64,000 nucleotides of DNA from Candidatus Margulisiibacteriota bacterium (GTDB taxonomy: Bacteria; Margulisbacteria; WOR-1; O2-12-FULL-45-9; XYB2-FULL-48-7). Both the position numbers and the translations under genes were made by a program. The notes under the pieces were generated by a model. It was not told the DNA's origin. It made no database searches and worked only from the letters and a program-made list of their open reading frames with translations. Positions 25,540-37,800 of the stretch are shown here, one piece after another. The DNA lies in NCBI GenBank assembly GCA_041661965.1, contig JBAZTH010000002.1, positions 124,001 to 188,000 on the forward strand, written 5' to 3'. How positions within the stretch are numbered: the first letter of the stretch is position 1; the number at the start of each line of letters is the position of its first letter.

Positions 25540-27729
25540 ATGACAATTGGCGGACTTGGCGGTTGGCTCAATATCCCTAGTCCAAAGGATGTGTGCAGGA
25601 AGGTTGGAATCTGCTCCACCGATCCGCTTGATGCCCCGCCCCCTCTCCCTCCCTCTCCACCAGCCGTAAGCGCTTCCGGCACGCCGCCGGCACCGCTCGC
25701 TCAAACCGACGAAGGGACCTTATTTGCTACTCCTTGCGTCCAGGTTGAAACGCAAGTCGGAACCGTAAAAGAGAACCGGTTTTTCCAAAACGGCGCCCCT
25801 CTCTCCGTCGGCGGAAGCTGCCCGGCGGCGGTACCGGCGGCGACAATTACCGCCGCGCTCATTAACGGCGTTGACACAAACAACCTTCGGGATTCCCTCC
25901 TGACCGCCTATAAAAAGCTCTGGGGAGAAGAAGAAGGCCCGCGCAAATTTGCCGGGCGGCGCTGGAATATAACCGATCTGATCAAGGAATACAACGACCT
26001 TCGGTTCTCAACCGACCAACAGACCAGGTCCGCCTTTACTCCCGCGCTGGGGGCCCTGCACGCGGCGCTGAAAAAAATACAAGAGAACGCTCAAACCGCG
26101 GGCAACACCAATCTGGCTCAAAGGATCAGCAATGAAGGGTTCAATTATCTGCCGCCGCTCGATCCAACCAAAACTTATGGCCGCCGGGAATTTTTTGCCG
26201 CGATCGGCGACGCCGACGGTTCGATGCAAGACGACATCGCGGAATTGTACGGCCCGGCAAAGAGTAAAAAACTTGACGACCCCTGGTCTTTAACCCGCTT
26301 TTTGAAACTATCCGTCTATATAAACGATCGGCAGAAAACTCCGGCTTTCGCCGATAAGACCAAAGAATTGCTCCCGGCCATGCGCGCCGTCATAGACCGG
26401 CTCGTTCATCTAACCGCCGGGGATACCGAGACCTTTTTTAACCAGTTCGGCAACGATGGCGCCCAGCTTAAAGCCGCTATCGGAGCCATTTACGGAAAAA
26501 ACAGCGACAAGAAAATGGCCGAAGCCTGGACCAGCGATCGCTTCATCAAATTATACGTTTATTTAATCGACCATCAGAGCAATCCTTCGTTTCGCGATAA
26601 AACCGCGGAAATTATGCCGTTATTTACGGCGGTTTTTACCGATAGGATTAAGACGGCCGCCCCTCAAGCCGCTAATCCGGCCAATCGATCGTCTCTGGCC
26701 CCGTTGGCCAGCGACCAGTTTTTTGCCCAATTTGGTGAAGGCGGCAATTCCTTGAGAAGCGCGATCTCCGCTATTTACGGCTCGGCGGCAGCCAACAAAA
26801 TGGAACAATTATGGACCGTCGCCCGCTTCACTAAACTGTATCGATACGCCATCGAACGACAAAACAATCCGACCGATAAAGATAAAATGGCCACCGCCCT
26901 CCCCCTGATGCGCCAGGCCCTTTTCCAGCTTTTGGCCAAGGCTCAACCAACGGCCGGCCAACCGGCCCCGACCGAACCAAGCCCGGCGATCGCCCAGATC
27001 GCTCCGCTCCTAAAAGTCGGGGAGTTCGACGCGACAACCTTTCAGGCCGTGGTAACGAACACCATTGAAGCGCTCGCCCGCGACCACAAAAAAGAGGGCC
27101 CTCCGCTGTTTGACGCCAACAAGATCAAGGCCGACCCGCGCTATAAGGCGCTGCAGGCCTTGATGAGAACGGACTCCTTCATGAACCCTGAATTCGCTAA
27201 GGAAGGGAACCCGGTTAAGGCTCAAATCGCGGGCTGGAAAGACAACCGGGAGCTTGGCCGCGGTTGTCTCGCGATCTTTACGACTCTCTATTCGACAACG
27301 GCCGGCCAGCCAACGATTATCGACGGGACGACCAACCCCGCCATGATCGCCAGCTTGGGCATCATGACGGAAAATGCCGCGGCGGACGCCGCCGCGATCA
27401 ACACCGCCGCCGGGATTGTGGCCGCCGCGGAAACGCCGGCGCCGGTTACCGGCCCAACGGCCGGATCGGCCGTTCCGGCAGGAACTGAAGTCAGAAGAGA
27501 CGTCAATAACGTGGAATACGCGAGATATACCGATGGTAAATTCTATACGATAACCCCTGACGCCAACGCTAAATGGGGAGCCGAATATACCGATAAGAAA
27601 GCCCCCAAACCCGGCACCCGCTGCTACAATCCAATAACCGATCGGGGAAACAATTTATGGACCGCCACCGGCGACGACGGGAAAGAGTATATTATCAGCT
27701 ATAACAATTGGACGAATACGGCCCTTTAA
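25540..27729 (+). CDS. large orphan protein, 729 aa, with three tandem ~74-residue repeats
   Basis: No family recognised. After a Pro-rich N-terminus (about residues 30-50), three repeats lie at about residues 215-288, 297-370 and 392-465. Each follows the pattern FF--(I/F)G-(D/G)---L--AI--IYG---KKM---W---RF-KLYVY-I--Q-NP-F-DK----MP-M-A. They look like helical repeat domains. The C-terminal 80 residues are beta-like (EYARYTDGKFYTITPD, ATGDDGKEYIISYNN). The upstream GGTGAGG ribosome site and short gap make it second in an operon after the 809-aa gene. It converges on the second kinase gene with a 34-base gap. Confidence 0.75.
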   Translation: MTIGGLGGWLNIPSPKDVCRKVGICSTDPLDAPPPLPPSPPAVSASGTPPAPLAQTDEGTLFATPCVQVETQVGTVKENRFFQNGAPLSVGGSCPAAVPAATITAALINGVDTNNLRDSLLTAYKKLWGEEEGPRKFAGRRWNITDLIKEYNDLRFSTDQQTRSAFTPALGALHAALKKIQENAQTAGNTNLAQRISNEGFNYLPPLDPTKTYGRREFFAAIGDADGSMQDDIAELYGPAKSKKLDDPWSLTRFLKLSVYINDRQKTPAFADKTKELLPAMRAVIDRLVHLTAGDTETFFNQFGNDGAQLKAAIGAIYGKNSDKKMAEAWTSDRFIKLYVYLIDHQSNPSFRDKTAEIMPLFTAVFTDRIKTAAPQAANPANRSSLAPLASDQFFAQFGEGGNSLRSAISAIYGSAAANKMEQLWTVARFTKLYRYAIERQNNPTDKDKMATALPLMRQALFQLLAKAQPTAGQPAPTEPSPAIAQIAPLLKVGEFDATTFQAVVTNTIEALARDHKKEGPPLFDANKIKADPRYKALQALMRTDSFMNPEFAKEGNPVKAQIAGWKDNRELGRGCLAIFTTLYSTTAGQPTIIDGTTNPAMIASLGIMTENAAADAAAINTAAGIVAAAETPAPVTGPTAGSAVPAGTEVRRDVNNVEYARYTDGKFYTITPDANAKWGAEYTDKKAPKPGTRCYNPITDRGNNLWTATGDDGKEYIISYNNWTNTAL

Positions 27730-27763
27730 CAGCCGACGCGGGAATAGAAAAATCAGTGGGGAA

Positions 27764-28621
27764 TCAACAATAGCTGTCGCGCAATTTGATCAAATCGGAC
27801 CGAAACTGCTCAAGCGTCGATCTTCCTTCTTTAGTCGGGCGAGCCGCTTTAAAAAGAACGGTCGCGACATCACGAGGAATGAACTGCGACTCAAAGGCCG
27901 CGTTGATCATTAACTCCCGGCGCTGTCTTAGAAAACCATTTTTCCCATTGAGCAATTCAACCAGGGTCAAACACGTCGAGAAAACATCGGCTTTTTCGTC
28001 TATTTTGCCTTGCTCGACCTGTTCCGGCGAGGAAAACAATAATGTCCCTTTCTTCGCCTTTTCCCCCGCCGAGACCGCTTGACCAAAATCAATAATTTTG
28101 ATCGTACCGGTCTTTGCGTCATAAAATATATTTTCCGGCTTGATGTCGCCATGGACCATCTTTTGTTCTTTGATCAGGACGAGCGCATCACATATTTTTA
28201 TCACGATATCAAGGGCTTCGGTAAGCGGCAATCGCTTTCTCTCGCTGAGAATATCATGCAAAGTTTGTCCGCCAGCTCGTTCAAAGATTATATAAACATT
28301 CCCGTCATCGCCCTTTTTAACGCCGTAAGACCTGACCAGTGGGATAGAGTTGTCAGCAAAATCAACGTTCCGGCCGCGATATGTCAGCTGATAATTATTA
28401 AGCGCCTCGGAGATAAGATCGGTCTTGACTTGTTTAGCAACCAAGCCGATCCCCGTTATTCGATCGACAACGCTGTAAACCACCCCATTGCCGCCCGAGC
28501 CTATTTCATTTCCCCGCACAAAGCGGCCGCCAATAACAATAGAACGCCCCTGGCTGGATAACGAATTACCCACCGCAGCGGGAGCGTGGCTCTGATTGAC
28601 TTTATTTAAACCGACTGCCAT
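27764..28621 (-). CDS. Ser/Thr protein kinase
   Basis: A compact Hanks-type kinase of 285 residues consisting of the catalytic domain only. The glycine loop GSGGNGVVY, beta-3 Lys in VAKQVK, catalytic loop VHGDIKPEN (HGD instead of HRD, a common variant), DFG motif (IIDFGQA) and SSPEQ are present, so it should be active. There is no membrane helix or sensor domain, which implies a cytoplasmic enzyme. It is divergent from the giant gene, sharing a control region with back-to-back sigma-28-like promoters. The -10 lies seven bases from the ATG, consistent with a leaderless message. Confidence 0.95.
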   Translation of the reverse strand: MAVGLNKVNQSHAPAAVGNSLSSQGRSIVIGGRFVRGNEIGSGGNGVVYSVVDRITGIGLVAKQVKTDLISEALNNYQLTYRGRNVDFADNSIPLVRSYGVKKGDDGNVYIIFERAGGQTLHDILSERKRLPLTEALDIVIKICDALVLIKEQKMVHGDIKPENIFYDAKTGTIKIIDFGQAVSAGEKAKKGTLLFSSPEQVEQGKIDEKADVFSTCLTLVELLNGKNGFLRQRRELMINAAFESQFIPRDVATVLFKAARPTKEGRSTLEQFRSDLIKLRDSYC

Positions 28622-28628
28622 CTTATTT

Positions 28629-28656
28629 ACTTATCGTTAAAAACTACCCTAAACTT
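28629..28656 (-). promoter_or_regulatory. sigma-28-like promoter (AAGTTT-N14-CGATAAGT) for the second kinase
   Basis: Minus-strand GCAAGTTT (AAGTTT at 28651-28656) and CGATAAGT (28629-28636), 14 bp apart. The -10 ends seven bases before the kinase ATG. Back-to-back with the giant-gene promoter; 53 bp lie between the -35 elements. Confidence 0.7.
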
Positions 28657-28694
28657 GCGGTCTTTTCTTCTATCCCCCAGCTTTCGCCCCCCCC

Positions 28695-28737
28695 CCCTCT
28701 TCCCAACACAAGTTTTTTGCTATAAAATTCGATAAAT
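28695..28737 (+). promoter_or_regulatory. CCCTCTTCCC box plus sigma-28-like promoter for the giant gene
   Basis: CCCTCTTCCC (28695-28704), AAGTTT (28710-28715) and CGATAAAT (28730-28737), with 5-bp and 14-bp spacings. Predicted start near 28744, giving a leader of about 107 bases that holds the attenuator-like structure. Confidence 0.7.
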
Positions 28738-28754
28738 ATATAGATGGGATGAGG

Positions 28755-28840
28755 TCTTGGCTTGCCTGTTGCTAAGATAGTTCCAAGTTGTTGGTTTATC
28801 TCAACAGGCTTGTCATAATATTTGACAAGTCTGTTTTTTT
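28755..28840 (+). ncRNA. structured leader with antiterminator/terminator pairing (candidate attenuator)
   Basis: Hairpin 1: TCTTGGC (28755-28761) pairs with GCTAAGA (28771-28777) around a TTGCCTGTT loop. Terminator: AACAGGCTTGTCA (28803-28815) pairs over 13 bp, including one G-U, with TGACAAGTCTGTT (28822-28834), followed by T's to 28840 and then AGGAGGAG. GCCTGTTG (28764-28771) is a perfect 8-base complement of CAACAGGC (28802-28809), so an alternative helix would consume the terminator's 5' arm. This is the classic layout of an attenuator. No known riboswitch core recognised. Confidence 0.65.
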
Positions 28841-28850
28841 AGGAGGAGAA

Positions 28851-31800
28851 ATGGGAGACGCAGAAATCAGGCCTTCAGTCAGTCGACCGAGCGCCCCAAC
28901 CGGGCCGACCATTTTTGGTCCGGGCGGCCCCACCCCGACCTTTAGCAGTGAGCTCCCCGCGATTTACGCGGTCAACTACGCCGAGCCCTTAACTCAAGGA
29001 AATATAACCGACCGGGAAAAAGAGGACTGGCAAAAACTGTTTGCCCGCCTCGGCATCACTGCCGCCATGAACCCGATTATGGGACTGATGGGAAGCGGCG
29101 GCCTTAACGCCCAGAGCCTGCAAACATTAAACCCGGCCGACCGCGGAGCCGCGATCGTCTTTGTCCGGACCCTGGCGGCTGACGCCGGCTATTCTTCCCA
29201 CGTCCTCTGTAACTGTTTTGACGACCTGGCCCCACTCCTCTCCACTTTAAAAACCGACATCGAAAAACTTGAGTCCGGCAAACGACCCTCGTATTTGACC
29301 GCCGCCGACTGGGATAAAAACTCCAAGACCATCTCCCTCAACTTGATCCGGCATCTTTTCCTGCTCTCGTCCCAGCGGATCTCCTCCACTCGCGCCTTCA
29401 ACGACGGGTTAGCCCGGGGAACCAGGGCCATCGTCGACTATTCTTCCCCAAATTCGCCTTTCGCGATCTCCCGCCCGCTTGATCGGGCGAACAATCCGGC
29501 CATTACTTCCGACTTTGTTGACCCCAAAGGCCAGGTTTTCGAGGTCCCTGATCCTAACTCCCCGCTCGGCGGGTTCCTCCGCTCCACCCTGACCGGCGCG
29601 ACCGGCGACAGCCTCTCGGCCGCGACCTTCTCGGCTCGGCTGACTGAATTCGGCGGCCGCGCTTACACCGAAAAGATGCAGGAGATTAATACCGCCGTCA
29701 GCCGTCTGCCCGGCGCCGGCACCACCCGGGAACAGCAGGTTATCCGCCATGCCGAGGCGCAGGTCGAACTTAAACGGCTTCACGGGCAGGTTGAAACCCA
29801 GCTGCAAAACGCCAGCCTTAACGCCGCGCTCCGGGCATTCGCCACCGGTAAATTCACCGATCAACGGATAAGGGAAAGTTTTATCGCAACCTTTAATTCA
29901 CAGCCAACCTTCGAGAAACTTTCTTTCCTCCTTCGCTACCAGACAGAAATCGTCGCGAACAGTCCGTCGGGCGAAAAGGGAGGCTTGGTCAATACTTTTG
30001 CTCAACTTGCCAAACTCCGCGGCGAGATCGTCGCTTTCGGCCGGACCCAGGGCCACCGGGTCTACAGTGAAGCGACCGGCAGCGGCTTTACCGTTGAACA
30101 GCTTCAAAGCCAATTCCACTCCCCCCTCTTTCAAGCCCAGTTCAGCGGTTTGACCCAGGACTACCAGCGGGAGTGGGGAGAGCTCAATGTCGTCGAAAGA
30201 ATGATGTCGGAAGCCGCCACCAAACTCCCCGGTAAATTCGAGCTCGACACCACCAAAGAGCTCATCGCCAAATTTATTCGGACCGCCGGCCTGATCCCAA
30301 ATTCAGGGGTCACGCTCCCCACCCAATTTCAGCGCTGGGAAACGCTCTCCATTCCAGAAAAGATCGCCGCCCTTCGCCAGGCGCAAACAATGATCCAGTC
30401 GGCTTCGGAAAAGAGCCCCGGCTTTTTCCGCAACTTCGGCCTCTACGCCTACAGCGCGGAAACCGGACTGATCCGCGACGGCCAACCGCTCCCCAATTTC
30501 GTGGCGCTTAAAGCCGATCTGGAAAACCTGGAGAAAGAATTAAAAGACGGCCGGGCGGCCCTGACCCGCCTTGAAAAGCGGGCTTATTACGTGGAACAAA
30601 AAGCGGTCACCCGGAACGGCCGGCTGGAAAACGTGGTCCTTGTTTCGGTCGGCGCCGAAGTGCCGCGCGAAGCCCTTGCTTCCGTCGGCCGGTATCTGAC
30701 TTCGACCCTTCACCTGGCGATCTTCGGTGATGAAGCCAGCCGCTTAAGCCAAGAGCTGAATTCCTCCGTCTCACAACTGGGAGGTTCGACCAAGTCCTTT
30801 GCTGATCTGGCCAAAGAATTGGCAAAGGTCAGAAAAGACAAAGGAGACGAGAATTGGCTACCTCCCGGCAACGCGATCGCGGTCAGCCTTCTTGACCGGG
30901 CGCTCAAAGCTGATAAAGCTCTGCGCGAACACTCAGACAAATACACCCCGCCACCAGTGACCGCTTCCCTTCTGGAGCGGATCGGCCAATTATTTAAAAA
31001 CTACCGGGAAGTTTTTGCCTATAATCAGGAGGCAACGATCAAGCCCGACCTACCGATCAATGGACAACTTCTCCCCGGTCTTACCTGGGAAAGTCTGGTC
31101 AATATTGAAATCGCGGTCGATGGGAACAAACCGGAGGAGGCGGCAACCGCTTACCTGAAATCAGCCGGGAGCCTTGACCGGCAAGCCATCACGAACTTAA
31201 ATTCCCTCCGAACGGCACGAACCACTCGCGCACTTTCTCCGGATGAAATAGCCAGCCGACGGCTTTCGACCGAAGCGCCGCTCTTCCGCTCTTTCCTCGA
31301 CTCACAAGAACAGCTCAATGCCATGATGATTAGGGCTTTAAATGATTACGGCGCCGGAAATAAGGTCGGCTTAAATCAGGCCCTCTCAATCTACCGGGAT
31401 TTTGTCAGCGGAAAATTTTCGATCGCCGTCCTCCGCCCGCAAACCGGCGACGCCCAGGAGCAGTATTTCCTTTTTGAACCGGGGACCGGCGCCCGCCGAC
31501 CGTTAACCAATGACTCGCCGGAATTAATCGTCGCCAAAGCAATGCTCCGTTTTGCCACTCCGAGTTTTGGTCAGACTACCCGGCCAACGCTGGGGGCCCA
31601 CGGAGAAACAAAAGCTGATTCCCTGATCTCCGCCGCCGGCAACCCAGCGCTAAGAACGTCGGAAAAAGATCCCGGAGAAGAGGTCTCTTTTCGTTTGGCC
31701 GATTATCTCTACTCCAATACCGATACCAACCAAGAATTTGATGTTTCCAGCCGTGATTATAACGCGGCGGTCGGCCAGCTCAAAACCGCGTTGGAAGCGG

Positions 31801-34800
31801 CGCCGTTAAACAAACAATTTGTCCAGGCCATTCTGCTGGAACTTGGTCAGCGCTCGCAGGGCAATCCGGCCAACTTAAGACGGGAAACGCTGCTTCTGCT
31901 GGCCAGCTCAACGGAAGAGGCTTTCATGGAGGTTTTACGCGATCCGGCCCTGCGGCAAAACTTACAAGCCAATCTCCCCTCCGCCGTTAGCAAAGTTGCG
32001 GAAAAGTTCAAGGCGCTTCTGGTCAGAAAACAAACCGCCTTATTGGACAACGTAGTTAGAAGTTTTAGAAGCCAGATTGAGTCCCACCCGGAACTTAAAG
32101 CCAAGCCGGAACTTCAAGCGGTTTTGAACCAGCTTAACGCCCTGATCGCCAAAAACAAAGAAATCGTTGAAAAACAGGCCGATTTTATCAAAGACAAACT
32201 AACGATCGTTGTTTCCCAACTTTTCCAGAACCCGAGCTTGCCGATCAGTCAGCTCTTTGCCCAAGGGGACAATCCGCCACCGCAATTAGTCGCTAATATC
32301 CGGCAGATCATCACCGGGATCCTGAGCCAGGTTGCCAACGGCTATAAACCGGGGGAATGGAATAAAGGGGGACAAGCTCCGGTAAATGTGGTGCAAAATT
32401 GGACGATAATCGGTTCAGCGGAGTTTTCCAACGCCGCCAAGATCAGCATTAACTCCGTCGCGTCGGTTGAAGCCCCCAGAACCGCCGAACCGGTCTCAAC
32501 CGGGAACCTGACTTACATCAGTCAATACGACGTCAATATCTGGAAAGATTACAACGACTTCGCCGATTTTAACGGCGGGGAACCGATCGCCGCTTACCGA
32601 ATCGGGATCTATACCCTGTTAAGGCAAAGAGGATTAAGCGCTCATAACCCGGTTGAACAAGAAGGGCTGATCCGGGCGCAGATTACCGCGCAGGACATTG
32701 AAGACCAGGTCTATATTTCCACGTCCGAAACCTTTAACTTTTTGGGAACAAAACGCAATTTGTCGCCGGACCAGGTCGTGCTCCTTCAAAGAGTCTCCGG
32801 CTTGTTGAAGGAGAATAAGACCGCCATTAATTCTCTCGATCTCGACGAACAACGCTTAAATGATCCGGAGTACAGGCAGCAAATCCTCTCCAAGCTCTTT
32901 GTCGCTCCCGGGGTCGATAACCCCGACGCGGTCAGACAAGACGTCCTGGAAACCATCCTCATCTGCCGCGGCTTTGTCCGAACGATCGACAGCCTGGCCG
33001 AACAGGTTGAAGACGGACGTTCCCAGCTCATCAGCGTAATCAGGTCGGAAGGACGGGCCGACGACCTGGGGGCATTCAGCGTCTCCATGCGGACTTTTGG
33101 CCGCGACCTCTGGAGCCGCCTCGCTGAATATGAACAGACCGGTAGCCGCCGGGCGATCAGCAATGTGGACGATTCTCTCGTCCTTTCGTTAAAGGAACAG
33201 TTCTATCCAACAGACATTAACCACCTGCGGACCAAGCCAGCCGAGGTCAGCAGGGAGCGAAGCGAATTCCTCTCTTCCGGCCGGATCGACCGTGATTTTC
33301 TCCTCCATCTGATTGACGACTACGGTTTTCTATTCGGCTCATCGCTGATGCAGATCTCGATCGGCGCCCTCCCCGCCCCAATCGACGCCACCGATCGGAC
33401 CTCCATGATCAACCGGAACCCGCTTTTAACCGGACTGCTCGGTGATCAACAGCAAAGATTAGCGGTTTTGCGCCAATATATTGAGAGCAGAAGCAATGTT
33501 GAGTGGGGGACCCTTAACGTCACCGCCGCCGACGATCGCGAAACCGCCCTGGTCAAGTTTCTCGTCCAGGGAGTGGTCCGCTTCTGCAAACCGGAAAATA
33601 AGCGCGAAAGGGGCGGAACAGTTGACCGCTTTGTTTCGGCTAACGCCGTCCCGTTCCGGCAGTCGAGCGTGGAATCGGTCCTCGACCGGGCGGCCCAACC
33701 CCTGGCCCGAATGATCAAGGCCGATCTGCTTCAGCGGGGCGCCGCCGGCGGAGGAATCGCCTGGCAATCCGGAGTTACCTTAACCGACGCCGAACTAAAT
33801 GTCGCTGTTTTAAACAGCGTCGCTAATCTTTTCGAGAGATTCATCAGCGAAATGCTGGCTAAAGATCCAGGCTCTCCCCAACAGCAAGGGATCTTGTTGG
33901 CGATCGACCAGTCTCACTACAAGTTTCCAGCCGGCGTTACCAACACCGACGAAAAGATCGCCCACTTGCGAACTTACGTTGCTGCTTTGCGTCAGCAAGT
34001 CGCTAGCGGCCAGGGAATCAGCTTTAACCCAGCGCTCCCCCGGTTAAGCCGCGACCCGGTCCAAGAAGCGGTCAATGTTTACATCACCACCATCCTCCCC
34101 CTCATGGGAATGGACTCCAGCGAAACCGGTGAAGGGGGGATCAACTTCGCCCTGGCCATACGGCAAGCGGTAACCGAGGCGGGAGGAGGAACAAAAACGA
34201 CCGGAGAAAAAGTCGAATTGAGGGTCCTGAATTTCTCTTCCGGTGAAGAGACCCTCCACGCGACCAGCGCCTTTGCTCATGTCCCGACCAAAACCGGCGG
34301 CCTGCTCGACGACATTCTTGACCAAGTGACCGGTGAAACCGGCCGCCCCTTGAGCGCCAGACACCGGTTCGTCGGCCGCGACGCCGAACGCTGGCTGGAC
34401 CGCAACCCGCACAACCGCCTGGCCAATGTTTCGTTCGACGCCGCCGACACCGCGGCCAAAACCGTGCAAACAATGCTCTTTTTCAGAGGACTCCCTGTTT
34501 ATGATAAAGTGACTGGTTTGATCGGTAACAGCCGCTTGATACCCAACCAAAATCTCTTTATGCGGCGCGCCGAACTTGGCGGAAAGATCACCAGAGGCGT
34601 CGGCGCGGGCGCTTTTGCCGCCGGCATGCTTCTTAATAACCGCCCCGGTGATTATCTACTGGCCGGCGGCTATGGTCTATCTCTTTTAGCCGGATCATCG
34701 GCTCAAAGGATGTCGATCATCTGGCTGACCCAGGGGACCGGCTTCTGGACCGGGCTTGGCCGACTCGGGTCTGACGCGCTGGCCGGTGATCCTTATCTGG

Positions 34801-37800
34801 GTGAAAACGCCAGGACCTTCGCCTACAAACAAGCGACCGCGGTCGTCGACCTGATCGGACCATTTTTCCCGCCGGTCTTGCTGGCCCAGGTTCTAAAAAA
34901 CGTCTACGACGGCAACTACGACGACGCCGTCGCCAACGCCGTTGCCTTCTCCGCCACCGGCATGATGCAAGATTCATTCGCGGAGACCTACACCTTTACC
35001 AGAAGCACGCTTAGAGGGACGCTTAATCCAGCAATCGACGCTTTTATCCAGGTCTGCCAGTGGCTCAAGCGGAATCCAGGCGCCAACGCTGAAGGAACGG
35101 CTACTTTTCGTCAGGAACTTTTTGAACGCTACCAAATGGCGGAAGCGACCAAAGAGTTCTCGATCAACCCGACCCAAGAAACAATGGGAGAAATAATCCA
35201 GCGGGCCGGCCAGAAACCGGATAGCCGCTTAGGCCGCTTACTAAGAAGCTCCGGCGGCACCAGGATAGCCGAGGCCTGGAACCGGACCCTCGCCTTCAAT
35301 TTCGAGAATATGCAGGAGGTTCTGCTTTCCCCCCGCCGCTTTGCTTACCGGGTTGGGAGGGGAATAATTGAAACTTACCGTCTCCACAATCCGGAGAGGA
35401 TCGCTCGCGCCATGGGGCAAGGATCGCTCACCGATTACACCAAAGCCCAGCTTCACGAACAGGCCGCTTACCTGACGGAACGGGCGGTCAATCACCCGAC
35501 CGAGCGGTTCAACCTGGAAATTACTATCGACGGCAGCCGGCCGACCGCCCGCCGGGGAACCCTGGCGTTCGAGGTCCAAAGCCTTAATTTTGAAACCGTT
35601 CCTCTCGAGCTCTACGGCCACGAGTACGCCGCCGCCCTGGAAGAACGGATCAACTACCAGGAAATGATCTCGCGCAGTCACAGCGGGACCCACCGCCGGG
35701 CTTTCGCCCAAATCGACACTTATTTTCAGGAACCGGCGGCCAGATTAGTCGGCAATATGCGCTCCGACCTCAAGGCCGATATCGCCAAACGGTACAATAT
35801 TCCGCTCGCGGAGATCGACGGCAAATTGACCGCCGAGGTCGCTCGCCACCTGGCCAATCAGGTTGGCGACCAGTCGATCCGCGCCCTCTCTTACGGTGAA
35901 GGAAAGATCACCGGCCGCCAAATCAGCCACTTTGGCCGCGCCCGGGTCCACCTCCAGCCAACGACCGGGAGCCGCTGGTTCGGCACCTTAACCTCCGATG
36001 TCAAACGTTTATCCTCGTTCGCCCGGCTTGACGACGGCGCTTTTGCCAGAGAGGCAATGAAGCCGGAAAATCGCGCCTTCCTGGAAAGCAACGGGATCAC
36101 GGACAGCCTCACCCCCTTTGAAGCTAAAGCGGAAATCATCAAGCTTTCCCGCCATCATTTAAACAGCGCCGCCCGATCGCTTGACGGCCACTCCGATTGG
36201 CGCGCTTATTGGGAACAAACTGAAGGCGGCAAAAACCTCAAATCCGAGATTGAACAGTTAAATTCCACGATCGAAGAATTTAACCGAACCAGTTTAGCGC
36301 CAAACGAGCAGATAACTCCCGTCAAGGTCAAAGAGACCGCTTTTGGTCGCTCGATTGAACAAGCAAAGGCAACCGGCAAAGCGCTTAAAAAAACCGGGAC
36401 ACAGTTTGCCGCGGTCATGATCGCCGCTCTCCTCGCCGAAGAGGTCCTAAAAAGCATGGGGATAAAAAACCCGGCCGCCTTGCAACTGGGAGGAATAACC
36501 ACCGCCCAGCTGGCCGAATGGCGGATCAAACGAGGCGGGATTCCGCAAAGCCGGGCCGAATTAGCCAAAGATCTGCGAGGAACAGCCGCCGCCATCGCTT
36601 ATACTTACCTCGCGTCGGGGCTTTACAACGGGATCCTCAACGCGGCCGGCGTTAAAAACGATTCATTTATGAGAAATCATATCGCCCAGTTAGCGGCCGG
36701 TTTAGCCGGGGCCCACGTCATTGGCCAAACGGTTTCCAGCCTGCGCGAAGACGTCACTCTGGCCAGAGCCATGATCAGAGGCGGCTTGAGGGTTACGCCG
36801 GGAACAGCCGCCGGGATCAGGGCCATGTCCATCGGTTCAGCTTCCCTGGCCGCTCTGGCTATTTTCCAAATGATCAATGATCTCGGCGTCGCCTCGATCT
36901 ACAGCCAGCAAGAGCTCAATTTCCGCCTGCAAGTACACGAGGAAGGAATGAACGCGGTCGCCCGCGCGGTCTTAAACGGCGGGCCCTTTGATAAAATCGT
37001 CGGTTGCGCGATCCTTGGCTTTCTCTCCCTGCCAATGTTTGATAAACTCGGCGCGATCGCCGTCTCTTCCGGCGAAGTCAAGGTCAAGGCGGAAGAATAC
37101 CTTAAAACCATCACCCAGATGCGCGACGGCACGAGAGCTCAATTACTGATGCGCTGGATGGGCGGCGAAGACGGGGCGGTCCTTAATTACGACGGCGGGC
37201 CGCGCGAGGCCGCTTTTTTCCAAAGCGTCGGGCTCCCCTTTGACGGTTTGGCTTCAGCTATGCGGACCAAGGTTGAGTTCCCAACTACCTATCGCGTTCG
37301 GGCGCACGACCTCTCTGACGGCGCCAGCGGCGTTCCCACCGATCCGAGGATGGCCGAGCGGGAAATGCCCTACCCGGAAGGGGATATTCATCTTGATGAA
37401 GCTCGGGCCTATCAATTTCTCCGCGAAAACGCCGGTAAACTAGAATATGCCGGGGCCCATCAAAGCCGGTTGACCGATGCCATCAGCCGACAATTTCCTC
37501 GGGTCGATATTCAGGATTTTATGCAGCGGGTAACGGTCAAACAGCTTCAAGACGAGATCGCAACCCTGGTCTCCAGCGACACCCGGGAAGCTGAGGATAT
37601 CTTGGGCCGGACCGATAATCATCAACTACGCACCGCTTTCAACAGCGACGGCACCTTAAAAGAAGGAACGGAAGCCGAAAGCAGCCTCTCCGCCTGGCTC
37701 TTTAGCGGTAAGCCGCAGGAATTCCAAATGGCAATCCTGCGCGACCGGCAGATGAGACGCTTCAGCGAGCTCCTGGCTGGAGCGATGCCAACCGAAGCAG

